The notes beneath the pieces are model-generated. The model was not told the origin of the DNA and did not search any database. It saw nothing but the letters and a program-made list of their open reading frames with translations. Position numbers and translations under genes: made by a program. From NCBI RefSeq assembly GCF_907165205.1, contig NC_058195.1:20232936-20296935 (forward strand): a DNA stretch of 64,000 nt. The letters are read 5' to 3'. The stretch comes from Coccinella septempunctata. Lineage: Eukaryota > Arthropoda > Insecta > Coleoptera > Coccinellidae. This document shows, piece after piece, positions 45,854 through 56,974 of the stretch; position 1 is the stretch's first letter; each line of letters starts with the position of its first letter.

Positions 45854-47008
45854 TTAAGCTTCACCACCTCGTATATATACGGACGTAGTCCAGCCATGGA
45901 CCTATTGATATATGTATGTTGAAGATATTCAGGTACGTGCATGACTGGACCAACTGATATATGGAACCATGGCTCATGATCCAGCTATCCACGTACCAAC
46001 ATACAGGGTGTCCCAAAACTAGTGAATCAAACGTCACACCACGATAGGGTAGATCAAATACTATCGAATGATACAAACATTTGTTGAGCGAAAATGTACC
46101 GTTTCTGAAAAAACCTAACCTAAAGTTGCCGATTTTCGAACTATTTTTTCAATCACAAGCCTAAAGATAGCGTTTTTATCCCTTATTATCACCCCTATAG
46201 AGGGGGTTTATTCTAAGTAATCAAAATCATGTAGAAAAAACAATTGTTTTAATTTACATTTACTTAGGTTATCGATTAACTACTTAAAATAATTTCAATT
46301 AGGGGAGATAACACAATAATCTAAGTTCAATATAATTTAAAATCGATGTACTTTTTCACAAACTGGCCCTGTGATTAAGAAAAATAGTTCGAAAATCGGA
46401 AACTTTAGGTATTTTAATTAAATTATGATTATTTTCGAAACGGTACATTTGCGTTGAACATTAATGTTGGTGTCATTCGATAATATTTGGTCTACTCTAT
46501 CGTGGTGTGACGTTTGATTCACTAGTTTTGGGACACCCTGTATATCAAACATATTTCGATACGTGAATGGCTGGACCATGCTCTTTATGGAATATATTTG
46601 GCACCGAATAAAACTGAAATAGAAGCGTCCTTCAAGGGCCTGTTCCGATATTATTGGCCTTCAATCGAATAACAATAGAACTCAAACGACTGGGCCAATA
46701 GGCATCGTCTCTGAAATACTGACAGTACTGTTCAGGAATTTCGGAACAGACAGAAATTAGATAACGATGCAACAGAAAAAAATAGAAGTATAGAATTTCT
46801 CTTATTATGACTTCAAATGAAAAATATAAAGATCAGAGAATAAAATGGTGAAACATTAGTTTTGAATTACGCTATAAGCTGAAAGCCTAGCTATAGGCTG
46901 AAAGCCTATAACAACAGGAAGAAGGAGGAGCTGTGTAATCAATTTATTAACTGAATCAATTAATTCATTGCATGATTAGCCCACTTCATGATTGCTGAAA
47001 AAAATATG
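45854..47008 (+). repeat. Tandem duplication with CTGGAC motifs, left copy (interrupted)
   Basis: It starts AAGCTTCACCACCTCGTATA and matches 47061-47525, including AGTCCAGCCATGGA, GCTATCCACGTACCAA, GAATGGCTGGACCATGC and AACAACAGGAAGAAGGAGGA. This copy is longer because it contains the foldback element at 46003-46542 and an extra segment near 46640-46760. Confidence 0.88.
46003..46542. mobile_element. 540-bp foldback element (TCAAACGTCACACCACGATA family), copy 2
   Basis: It begins ACAGGGTGTCCCAAAACTAG and ends in the inverse CTAGTTTTGGGACACCCTGT. It is close to the copy at 11771-12316. The matching site in the right duplication copy (about 47197) is empty: GTACCAATATATATATAACA, which gives a filled/empty pair with a TA-type target. 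Confidence 0.93.
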
Positions 47009-47060
47009 TTGGTGTATATTTCTACTTTGACTGCAAAAAACAGGAATTTTGTTAATTTAG

Positions 47061-47525
47061 CTTAACCACCTCGTATTTATACGGACGTAGTCCAGCCATG
47101 GAGGTATTGATATATGATGAGGATATACAGATACGTGCATAGCTGGACCAACTGAGAAATGGAACCATGGTGCATGGTCCAGCTATCCACGTACCAATAT
47201 ATATATAACATATTTCGATCCGTGAATGGCTGGACCATGCTCTTTATGGAATATATTTGGCATTGAACAAAACTGAAATAGAAGGTCTCTTCAAATGAGA
47301 TAACGAGATGACAGAAAAGAATAGGAAGTATAGAATTCCTCTTATTATGACTTCAAATGAAAAATATAAAGATCAGAGAATATAATGGTGAAACATCACT
47401 TTTGAACTACGGAATATTCTGAAAGCCTATAACAACAGGAAGAAGGAGGAGCTGTGGAATCAATTTATGCACTGAATAAATTCATTCACTGCATGTTTAG
47501 CCCACTGCATGATTGCAAGAAAATA
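47061..47525 (+). repeat. Tandem duplication with CTGGAC motifs, right copy (empty site)
   Basis: It matches 45854-47008 without the foldback insertion. It contains the subterminal motifs of element C in both orientations. Confidence 0.88.
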
Positions 47526-48125
47526 ATATATACGTTTATTATTATTCGAAAAAGAAATGGTGTTGAGAAATATAACCGGTTTGTCGAGTAACTAACACTG
47601 TCAGAATTCAAATCAGCAATATTCTAGAACAATTTCTTAGGTGGAAGTAATCAGTTTAAAAATTCATTTTCCGATATTCTTCCAATTAATTAGTATTTTG
47701 CATGCATTCTCGGCTCTTTTCTATGTAACAGAGTATAATATATGCTAAAAAAAATCTTCATCATCTGTAATATTTTTTCACGGGCAATCGACATTTTCAC
47801 CAAAAATACTTCAATAGTCTTATCAAATCAGATACAAAAGACAACGTAAATATAACATCCAAAATATTTTATTTTCAATTCTGGATCTATACATACATTA
47901 CAATGGTACAGCTATAGAATGTATAGATATCAGCCAAATCTCTTGGTAGGAGCAGTTAGGAAAACATTCTGATATTACATTAAAAAGGCTGACTGAATTT
48001 GATGCTTGCAGAAATAATTTATCCACAAAATTTGTTTTAAGTTTTACCTAATTTATCAACTGAATCAAGAATCTACTGAAATTGTTAGAACACAACCTGA
48101 CAACACTGCAAAATTTGTGAAACTG
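47526..48125. other. Non-coding stretch at the right of element C
   Basis: No supported gene. CTGACAACACTGCAAAATTTG near 48097 is a possible inverse relative of the GTTGCCAGATTT block near other ends. Confidence 0.4.
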
Positions 48126-48262
48126 GGTGGGAGAAAAGGAAGTCCAGCTAAACATGCATAGACATAAAGAAATCTGATGTGCATAGCTGGACGTCCAGCT
48201 ATGCACAGAAATGTCCAGCCATCACCGATTGTCAAAATTTTTGGTCCAGCTATGCACGCATT

Positions 48263-48416
<154 letters not shown>

Positions 48417-48424
48417 CATCTGGC

Positions 48425-48720
48425 ATACTTTATTGCGTCCTTTCAAAAAGCAACCTTATTGCGTCTCCCAGAAATACGCTACCTAGGTGGAATCTGATCG
48501 AAGTATATTAATCTACGAAAAAAATTACGTAGTTTGGTCGTTTCAGATCTCAAATATCTTCATTAATAAAGAAGTTGATATACGCACATTATTGCGTCCT
48601 TTCATGGTCCTACCATTAGTGCGTCCGGCGTATATTTTGTTTCCATATGTAGCACAATGCTGCGTCCGAATTTTATTCAAATTTTCACCATTAGCATGTT
48701 GTTGCGTCCAGCGTAGTTGC
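48425..48720. repeat. Left subterminal array of GCGTCC motifs in B
   Basis: Six sites in 300 bases, several in the wider form TTATTGCGTCCTTTC, CATTAGTGCGTCCGGCG and GTTGTTGCGTCCAGCG. The array is repeated at 59098-59390 and, inverted, at 58745-59035. Confidence 0.85.
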
Positions 48721-49084
48721 CACATATGTTTTAGAATCTGGTACAGTAGGATTATTCGAACTCAATGACGTGATCGTATTATAACATTGGCTCCAGTTAT
48801 TACAACTTTCATCTTTCAAAACACCACTATATTTATGATGGCTCTCATCCTTAGTTTGTGGACTGCTCACTTGGGGAATCGTATTTCAGAATGTTTCAAA
48901 CACTCTTTAAGTGTCTTTTTGTCAAGAAGAGCTTTAGTGATTATGTAATAATTTTAAAAACGTTATATATTTCATTTTCGTTTTTTTTTTTAATAACAAA
49001 TGAATGTGAGAGCTCTGGAAATAACTTAAATTAGGAATGCATTAACTGCATAGTTGTAAGTTTATCCTACGTTTATCCTACGAA

Positions 49085-50445
49085 CAATTTGGCAGTCTGG
49101 AGAGTCAACTACTCTTTCAGGGTAGTTAAATGGACGGCGAATGAAATTCTCGAGTTCGATAGAAGAGTTCGAATATGAATCGTAGCCTGCATCTTAGCTC
49201 TTCGATATACAAGGACTCTCTTTGCTTATAGGAGGACGAAACCATTGAGCATATCCTCAGTGACTGCCCAGTGGCAGACAAGGTTCGCTCAGGCTAGTTC
49301 TAGGGAAACTCATGAACTACTCCTCCTCTGTTATCACCTCTTTCCTTTGGAAAATGGCTCTGGAGGTAGAAGTTTAGCTCTTTGAGCTAACAATTTGTGC
49401 CACAATAGACCGCTTTGGTCGCGGTAGCAGGTCTGGGGGATTCGACAGATGCGCCGAACAAACTGTAACTGTAACTCTTCGATACAAAAGATATACTTTC
49501 CTCTAATGCAGGAAGACAGGGGTTTCAAAGTTTGCAATACCAACATCATACACAAAAGTTGGAAATGGAATAAGATTATTGAGAGGTCAAGACCCACTCA
49601 AGGGAATAGTAGCTCATCATAAAATCAAAGTCAAAGAGCTAAAGTGCTTTGGAGAAGCTAATATCCGACATATGAATCGATCTTAAGCTAGTAGGAAAAT
49701 CTATCACGCCAGCAGAACAAAAGATATTAGAAAGCCAAATTAGACAAGCAAAACTGAAGTTTTCATTCGAATATCATATGAGTAAACATATACTTTATAT
49801 ATTTCAAGAAATTGAAACACCATGACTTGCTGTAAAAATCATCTTCTGCTTTTCTGGAGTCGGCTGAGCTGATGTCAGAATCGGGAGGATTTGTTCATCA
49901 AGATGGAGTGATACTAGATACTAGAATACTAGGTAGTATAAGAAGAATATAATGCAAGTGGTTACCTCAACATCTTGCAGGGCTAGCCGTGATCGACGAA
50001 AACTCTTATGCACATCTTGTCCGCTTGCAGAATTCATACTTTATCAGGGTATATAGAGAGACACAATGCGAATTCCTTACTTCCATCTGAGAGAAGTTTA
50101 TGGCATAGACAAATAACCAAAGCTCTCATTTGTACCTCCAAAGACCAAAGCAGTTTTTGAGAATGATAAAGCTCGCATATATTGCAATTAGGCTTTTTCA
50201 ACAACTTGGCATATGCCAAGTGTATATACACGCAATAAAGCTCGATAAAGTTCTGCCAGAAAAAGAGCTCAAAAAATTTCTTGTGTTGTCTTCCCTTCTC
50301 TGCCAAAAATAATGTGTTCGAACAAGGGGCTTCATACCCAGGGCATAAAGTTTGAATGGTAATTCTGATTGAAGAATTTTTAGATCTGAGAACTAATAAC
50401 TTTAATGAATTGGAGATTATTCTGGCCTGCAGAACTCTGGCAGAA
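49085..50445 (+). pseudogene. Fossil R4/Dong-like retrotransposon ORF, copy 1
   Basis: Shifting frames reproduce, in order, the C-terminal half of the intact relative at 53195-55411: VVKWTANEILEFDRRVRI (thumb), GRQGFQSLQYQH (for GGRGLQCLEYQH), QIRQAKLKFSFEYHMSKHI (for the HHMSKSLH region), YFHLREVYGIDK, ENDKARIYCN, and a remnant of the restriction-like endonuclease (KELKKFLVLSS). Stops occur every few dozen codons. It is an old insertion present in all three B copies. Confidence 0.7.
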
Positions 50446-50454
50446 TGAAGAACT

Positions 50455-51245
50455 GTCTCAAGAACGTGGGGCAACACCTGGTTCTGTCACTAGGTCAAGA
50501 AAAGGGGTTCTGGACGTGACAATGGTCAACGCAGCTTCCAGAAGAAGTGTTAAAGCTTGGGAAATGGTGACCAAACCATCAATCTCTGATTAAGATCCAT
50601 CTGAAGCAAAACTCACAACAGTTCGAAACTAATTGGCCAAACCTCTCGCATTACGATCTGGAACAAAAAGTCGATAAGGGAATTTTAGAGGCCTTCCACT
50701 CCAGTTACCCACTCCCGGAAGTTTGAACAAGTGAAGATGCATTGAATTAATCCTATTCGTGCATGGGCTCATGCCGACGATTTTAAAAGGTTTGGTGATA
50801 TAGGCTCTATTGAAGACTGCGTTTCCTGCAGCGTGCTTTGTGCACTCATTCTTGATTTGGTGTGGCAGAAATCAACTACTATTGAGCATTTTTGAGTGCA
50901 ATGTCGCCACGTACATCAGGAAAAAGAACTATTTATTGTAAAGTTATAGTATTGATGGCAGCGCCCTGAGCAAAAAAACGGAGATAAAAGATCTTGGCGT
51001 TGTTTTGATCAAAGTTTCACATTTGTTCCTCATGTTCATCATTTACTTGGTACGAGGCCATGAATGTATGAATTTATCGTGCGTAATAGCAGATATTTTC
51101 TGATCCGGAAACCATGATTTTGCTGTTCAATACATTTGTGACGAGCAAACTGGAGTTTGGATGCATTGCTTGTAACCCAATATACGATTGCTATACACAT
51201 CACAATGACATATATTCCGAGGGCTGGCGACGAAAATCGGCAGAA
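50455..51245 (+). pseudogene. Fossil APE-type non-LTR retrotransposon (endonuclease and RT pieces), copy 1
   Basis: The endonuclease end is visible as TPGSVTRSRKGVLDVTMVNA then SVKAWEMVTKPSISD, the VLDxT...SDH block of apurinic-type endonucleases; here the H of SDH is lost to a TAA. Further on come remains of reverse transcriptase (AHADD, then TRKKNYLLYSYS and the NTEIKDLGV-type block). The order fits jockey/CR1-like elements. It is heavily mutated. It lies directly after the R4-like fossil. Confidence 0.65.
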
Positions 51246-51298
51246 GATTTTTAATGGATCATAATTGAATATGAGTTAGTTTTGATGGTGTATATGAA

Positions 51299-51714
51299 TC
51301 AGCATCCACGCTGAAAGGTCAGGTAGTGGAACATCTGACGGCGACGCTCTTTGATTTATATAAAATTACAATATCCGTACTTTGGGGTGACTGCTGAGTG
51401 CGTCTCTTCTATTGATATGTGCTGTGAATATTTTATTCACAAATAATATATGATATTTGAGCAGTAAAAGCAGTTTCAGCCAATACAATCCTTTTGAAAC
51501 AACATCGTCAAAGCAGCAACTTATGTGGTGTACTGACACACCGCGTTTCACTAAAATGAGATCTGACCACTTTTTCAAGTTTTCTGTTCTATGAACTAGT
51601 GACAATTTTCAATCATTACAAAATACTTGTAGAGTGTGTTGTAATTTCATATACCCACATCAAAGCGCGTCGCCGCTAGGTGTTCCACTACCTGACCTTG
51701 AGAGTGGGTGCTGA
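51299..51714. mobile_element. 416-bp inverted-repeat element with GGTCAGGTAGTGGAACA, copy 1
   Basis: The left end TCAGCATCCACGCTGAAAGG leads into TCAGGTAGTGGAACATCT and GGCGACGC; the right end CGTCGCCGCTAGGTGTTCCA continues CTACCTGACCTTGAGAGTGG, its inverse. The arms are about 60 bp. It is present at the same place in the second B copy, so it predates the duplication. A short minus-strand frame inside (51366-51605) is not recognised. Confidence 0.85.
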
Positions 51715-52114
51715 CTTATGTACACCCTCAATACTAAATCATATCAAATTATGCGCCAGTACAAAACTTTTGCTGAATTTCGTTGCCAGCTCTCGGACTA
51801 ATGGAGGATTTTCAGAGAAGTTTTTTCGAGTAAGATCATGCTGTTTTGTTGAATAAATTCGGTGCAGTTAAGGTTGATGTCAGGAAGGGCGTTGTTTGTT
51901 TGAGGTTCCTTCATGGACCCTTGAATGGCACATCTACTCGCTAGAGTAGGATTTCATGTAGGACGCCCAAGTTCTAGACCCGTACGCTTGTTCAACCTAA
52001 CTACGCCAAGAACAAATATATTGTTTCAGTCATCTGTGTACAATATGATTTGTTCTAAATTCAATCAGATCTCGCATCTCTGTGATATACACTTTGACAG
52101 ACAGTCCTTATTTA

Positions 52115-52430
52115 TTAATATATTACAAGGACACTACATTTATACAAAAGTTTACATAATTTGTAGAACTTTTCAATTTTTGTGGTAGTGTCACTCAGAA
52201 TACAAAAGTTCATGGCAAAAGGAGTAATCATCCCCACAATATCGCCCAATAAGCCAGACGGATAATTCACCGAAGGAGAACAGGAACGATCTTTCAGTTT
52301 TCCCAAAACAACCTTCACAGGTAGTAAACCCATAACTAGAATCGATACAGCAATATAAACCAAGAATCCTCGTAAGGAAGATTGGGATATTTAAAAGACG
52401 ATGTTTGGAGTGGGCAATGAACACCTTCAA
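52115..52430 (-). pseudogene. Unidentified membrane-protein-like coding remnant, copy 1
   Basis: A minus-strand frame reads RGFLVYIAVSILVMGLLPVK and then GLLGDIVGMITPFAMNFCIL, two stretches that look like membrane segments separated by a basic, proline-containing loop (KDRSCSPSVNYPSG). The second copy at 62704-63033 keeps the frame open. A competing overlapping frame is also open, so coding status is uncertain. I do not recognise the family. Confidence 0.3.
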
Positions 52431-52744
52431 TCTATATAGATCACCAGAAGTGTAAAGAAAAATCCTAGAAGAGATTCGTCTTCATCTTCTGAAGATAACC
52501 AGAAGCTGCTTATAATGAGTCATATACACAGAAAATGGAGAAGGACAAAAGTTCCCTTCACACCAAAATGGGGACCCACAATCTTCAAGAACAATCAATT
52601 CAACATCGTTTCTATTGAAGACGATGAAGAAAGTAGTAGGTAACAACATAAGAACATAGAATCTGGAGAATAAACCAATTCACAAATGCCAGATGGCCGG
52701 GACGACCGATCAACAAAAACTGCTGTGTATGACCGTATGACTCT

Positions 52745-52830
52745 ATAGCTAGGTTCCTGGTCCCTCGGGAACTAAAGGAAATGAAGAGGCAAATACACTT
52801 GTCTCTAGCAACAAGGGAAGTTGACGTTCA
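52745..52830 (+). pseudogene. RNase H fragment of a retroelement
   Basis: One frame reads VPGPSGTKGNEEANTLVSSN, close to the WVPGHSGIKGNEEAD(R/K)LA block of RNase H domains in jockey/I-type retrotransposons. Only this block is visible. A matching degraded copy lies at about 63290-63365. Confidence 0.55.
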
Positions 52831-52963
52831 TTCATCCAGTGGAATAAAAAATTTTTAATTCACAAGTGAAATGAGATGACATAAGCATAAGCGGATAAAA
52901 CGATACCTTTCATGTAAGTTTATAAATTCGATAATTCTTTGGAAAGTGTTATTGTTTGATTTC

Positions 52964-53018
52964 TAATTATTATTATTATTTTTTTTTTTTTATTTTTTTT
53001 TTATTTTTTTTTTTTTTC
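52964..53018. repeat. (ATT)n plus T-rich tail of the R4-like element
   Basis: ATT repeats pass into T runs broken by single A bases; on the minus strand this is an A-rich 3' tail followed by (AAT)n. Confidence 0.88.
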
Positions 53019-55411
53019 CTTCGTGTGAGGGGAAGACCCTTTATGGGCGCCCAGAGGGTCCGCACTCTAGGTTGTGTGAGACTCCGAGATCTTGTTTGGC
53101 TACTCACTAAAAACCCCTCACACTTTCGACGGAGAAGTTCTTCGTCCGGCCCTTGCAGCGTCCCTTAACAAAAGAGATGAGCTGCAAGTGGCATCTAGAG
53201 TTCATGGGATCTGATGATATGCAGTGACCCAAGCAACACCGCCTTCTGCATTCTGTGCGCTAGTATCTCGGCCCAAGGTCTGCAGGCCGGAATAATCTTC
53301 AATTCTTCCACGTAGTTGGCTCTCATTCCTCCGAGACATCCTATGATTAGTACAACCATCCTGACTTTATGACCTGGGTACATAGTTCCAAGCTCGAAGA
53401 CAAGATCTTTGTATTTTTGCCTTTTCTGCTCTTCCTTCATCACCATGTTGTTTTCTGCAGGGGATGAGAATTCCACGACGAACAATTCCTTCAGCTCTTT
53501 GTCCAAAAGAAGTATGTCTGGCTTTATTGCCTTGATCTGCCGCGTTGTTGAGACAGGATAGTTCCAGTATATTCGAGCTTTCTCGTTCTGGACAACCGCT
53601 TCAATCTCCAGAGGCACATATGGTAGCACCGGTTCTTTGTCTATCTCATATGCCGCCCTCAGATGGAAGTAGAGAACTCGGAGTGCCGCGTTGTGTCTCT
53701 CTATATACCCCGATGGAGCATGGACTCTGCAGGCGGAAAGAATGTGCATAATCGTTTCTTGTTGACTATGGCACGCTCTGCACGTTGTTGGGGTGTCCAT
53801 TTTCATGATGTTCTTTTTATACCATCTGGTATTTATTACTCCATCCTGACACGCCATCACAAATCCCTCCGTCTCTGACTTAAGGCTAGCCGACTTAAGA
53901 AAGGCGAAAGACAATTCTTCCGACAGATCTTGGTCTTTTAAACTCCTGAAAAATATGGAGTGCAGGCTCTTACTCATATGATGTTCGAGTAATGTATTCG
54001 ACTGAGACTTCCGGATCAGTCTTGCTAGCCTTCTTTGGTCCGCTTGAGTGATCGGTGCTCCTGCACGCTCAGGATCTATCGACACGCCGGTTATACCGAG
54101 CTTCTCCAAGGCTCTCTGTGCAGCTCGGAATAGGAAGGCTCCGTGGTTCGCGAGTTCATGCTGAGCTACAAACTTCAGAAGCGGATCTTCACTTCTTAGG
54201 ACCCTTACTGCTGTTTCCAATGTTTGTTGATAGTGTTGATATTCCAAACATTGCAATCCTCTACCCCCCTGGCTTCGGGGAAGGTATATCCTCTGAATCG
54301 AGCTATTTGGGTGAAGGCTACGATTCATGTTCATCGTTTTTCTTGTTGACCTATCAAGATCGAGGAGTTCGTTCACCGTCCAGTTTACCACCCCGAAAGA
54401 GTAGGTAAGTATCGGGATGGCTAGCATATTTGTAGCTGATACTTTGTTCTTTCCTGACAGCTGTGATTTCCAGATGTCCCTCAGCTTCTTCTTGTAGCTG
54501 GCTGATAAGGCGTCCTTTATCTGGGTTGTCTCCAGTACTCCTCTCTGTTTCATCCCGAGAAACTTATAAGTTTCTCCGTCTTCCAGACGTCGAAAAGTCA
54601 TTCCGTCTTCCAGTTGGATATCTTCTCCTGGATCATCAACCCTTCCCCTGCGGAGATGAAAAACAGCACACTTGTCCAAACCAAATGACATTCCCATTGC
54701 AGAGGTGTACTCGGAAACGATATTCAATAGTTGCTGTAGTGCGGTCCTGGAGGGAGCGTAGAGTTTCAAGTCGTCCACGTACATAAGATGGGAGATCAGG
54801 TGGTTCCTTCTGCCTGGTGGACCGGCCTTGTATCCTATTTTGCTTGCCCTCAGCTCAATTGATAGTGGCATGAGTGTTATGCAGAATAATAACGGGCTTA
54901 GCGAATCTCCCTGGAACACTCCTCTTCTGTACCTCACCCATCCCGTATAAACGGTTCGTCCCTCTGCTCGGATGGCAAACTTCGTTTTCCACAACGCAAT
55001 GATGCTTTCTATCGCATGGATGATGTTAGGGTGGACTTTCAGCATTTTTAATAGCCGTATGATCAGGTCGTGCGGCGAGGTGTCAAATGCTTTCGCGTAG
55101 TCTAACCATGATGTATGTAGGTCGCGCTTGTAATGTCTGGCGTCTAGGCATACGCTCTTGTCGATCAGCAAGTTGTCCTTGCATCCTTGCACTCCTTTCT
55201 TTGCTCCCCTCTGTTCGTAGATACTGTCCCACACTGGTCCAATAACCCTCAGAATTCGATCTTGAATAACACTTGTGAGTATCTTGTACAGTGTATTGAG
55301 GCAAGTGATTGGGCGATAGTTCTTGGGTTGCCCTAAGTCCCCTGATTTTGGTATCAGCACTGTCCTACCCTCCACCAACCATGAAGGAATGGGCTCACGG
55401 CGAATCAGCAT
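52969..55411 (-). mobile_element. R4/Dong-like non-LTR retrotransposon, 5'-truncated, in (TAA)n
   Basis: On the minus strand it runs from 55411 to an A-rich tail at about 53018-52981. Both outer sides are (ATT)n on the plus strand (52966-52983 and 55409-55434), i.e. TAA repeats on the element strand. Dong of the silkworm, in the R4 clade, is known for insertion into TAA repeats, which fits. The matching place in the second B copy (63511) is empty. Truncation at the 5' end and an A-rich 3' end are what target-primed reverse transcription leaves. Confidence 0.85.
53195..55411 (-). CDS. Reverse transcriptase and restriction-like endonuclease ORF, R4/Dong-like, partial
   Basis: A 738-codon open frame without stops. 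Residues: NYRPITCLNTLYK (31-43); motif A DYAKAFD with D104 (104-110); RRGVFQGDSLSPLLFC (162-177); catalytic YVDD (211-214); thumb with YLPRSQGGRGLQCLE (376-390); CCHC finger C544, C547, H556, C561; SGYIERHNA (567-575); restriction-like endonuclease KPD (630-632) with downstream E647 in VVEFSSP and K665/K667. It would nick target DNA and reverse-transcribe the element RNA. It lacks the N-terminal zinc-finger/Myb region and starts inside the reverse transcriptase fingers, so the first M is not a natural start. The long intact frame suggests a recent insertion. Confidence 0.92.
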   Translation of the reverse strand: MLIRREPIPSWLVEGRTVLIPKSGDLGQPKNYRPITCLNTLYKILTSVIQDRILRVIGPVWDSIYEQRGAKKGVQGCKDNLLIDKSVCLDARHYKRDLHTSWLDYAKAFDTSPHDLIIRLLKMLKVHPNIIHAIESIIALWKTKFAIRAEGRTVYTGWVRYRRGVFQGDSLSPLLFCITLMPLSIELRASKIGYKAGPPGRRNHLISHLMYVDDLKLYAPSRTALQQLLNIVSEYTSAMGMSFGLDKCAVFHLRRGRVDDPGEDIQLEDGMTFRRLEDGETYKFLGMKQRGVLETTQIKDALSASYKKKLRDIWKSQLSGKNKVSATNMLAIPILTYSFGVVNWTVNELLDLDRSTRKTMNMNRSLHPNSSIQRIYLPRSQGGRGLQCLEYQHYQQTLETAVRVLRSEDPLLKFVAQHELANHGAFLFRAAQRALEKLGITGVSIDPERAGAPITQADQRRLARLIRKSQSNTLLEHHMSKSLHSIFFRSLKDQDLSEELSFAFLKSASLKSETEGFVMACQDGVINTRWYKKNIMKMDTPTTCRACHSQQETIMHILSACRVHAPSGYIERHNAALRVLYFHLRAAYEIDKEPVLPYVPLEIEAVVQNEKARIYWNYPVSTTRQIKAIKPDILLLDKELKELFVVEFSSPAENNMVMKEEQKRQKYKDLVFELGTMYPGHKVRMVVLIIGCLGGMRANYVEELKIIPACRPWAEILAHRMQKAVLLGSLHIIRSHEL

Positions 55412-55692
55412 TATTATTATTATTATTATTATTATAAATCGGTACAGAGTTGAGCCTTTGCCTATTAACTCAAATGAGAAATGCTGTCACAAAGAAAAAA
55501 AAATTGAAAAAAAAAAATTAACACACTATCACACACCCACAGCATTTTTTGAGGCCCACAAGTCAAATCTGTTTTTAAAACTGTTCACACTAGGCGCACA
55601 AACAATCTCGGTCGGCAATCTATTCCAAACTTCGAACACTGGAAATGAAGTACTGCCTAGCGGTGGAGAAAAACCTCTCACGTGAGAATTTG
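55409..55692 (-). mobile_element. 3' fragment of a CR1/jockey-type retrotransposon with (TAA)n tail
   Basis: Minus-strand translation ends VWNRLPTEIVCAPSVNSFKN then RFDLWASKNAV and a stop, the usual C-terminal block (W(N/D)xLPxxVV.A.S...FK..L) of CR1/L2/jockey reverse transcriptases. An untranslated tail and then TAA repeats at 55434-55409 follow. AATT occurs on both sides of the combined insertion (52965-52968 and 55693-55696) and once at the empty site, giving the likely target duplication. Confidence 0.75.
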
Positions 55693-55696
55693 AATT

Positions 55697-56507
<811 letters not shown>

Positions 56508-56509
56508 GA

Positions 56510-56959
56510 GTCCACAAAGCACGCCGCAGAAAACGCAGTCTTCAATAGAGCCTATATCACCAAAGATTTTAAAATCGTCGGCATCAGCCCATGCACGAAT
56601 AGGATTAATTAGATGCATCCTCACTTGTTCCAACTTCCGGGAGTGGATAACTGGAGTGGAAGGCCTCTAAAATTCCCTGATCGACTTTTTGTTCCAGATC
56701 GTAATGCGAGAAGTTTGGCCAATTAGTTTCGAACTGTTGTAAGTTTTGCTTCAGATGGATCTTAATGGTGGATCAGTTCCTCTTCTGTTATTTTATATTC
56801 GATTATCCTATGGTCAGAGATTGATGGTTTGGTCACCATTTCCCAAGCTTTAACACTTCTTCTGAAAGCTGCATTGACCATTGTCGCGTCCAGAACCCCT
56901 TTTCTTGCCCTAGTGACAGAACCAGGTGTTGTCCCCACGTTCTTGAGATAGTTCTTCAT
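56510..56959 (-). pseudogene. Fossil APE-type non-LTR retrotransposon, copy in the inverted B
   Basis: The minus strand reads SVKAWEMVTKPSISDHRIIE (SDH endonuclease block kept) and, further on, NPIRAWADADDFKIFGDIGS, containing the ADD catalytic block of reverse transcriptase. This is the best preserved of the three copies for both blocks. The frame is then cut by the TATAG repeats. Confidence 0.68.
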
Positions 56960-56974
56960 TCTGCCAGAGTTTTG

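Noticed and set aside
53545..54786. Plus-strand frames across the R4-like ORF
   Set aside because: They are shadows of the well-supported minus-strand reverse transcriptase.
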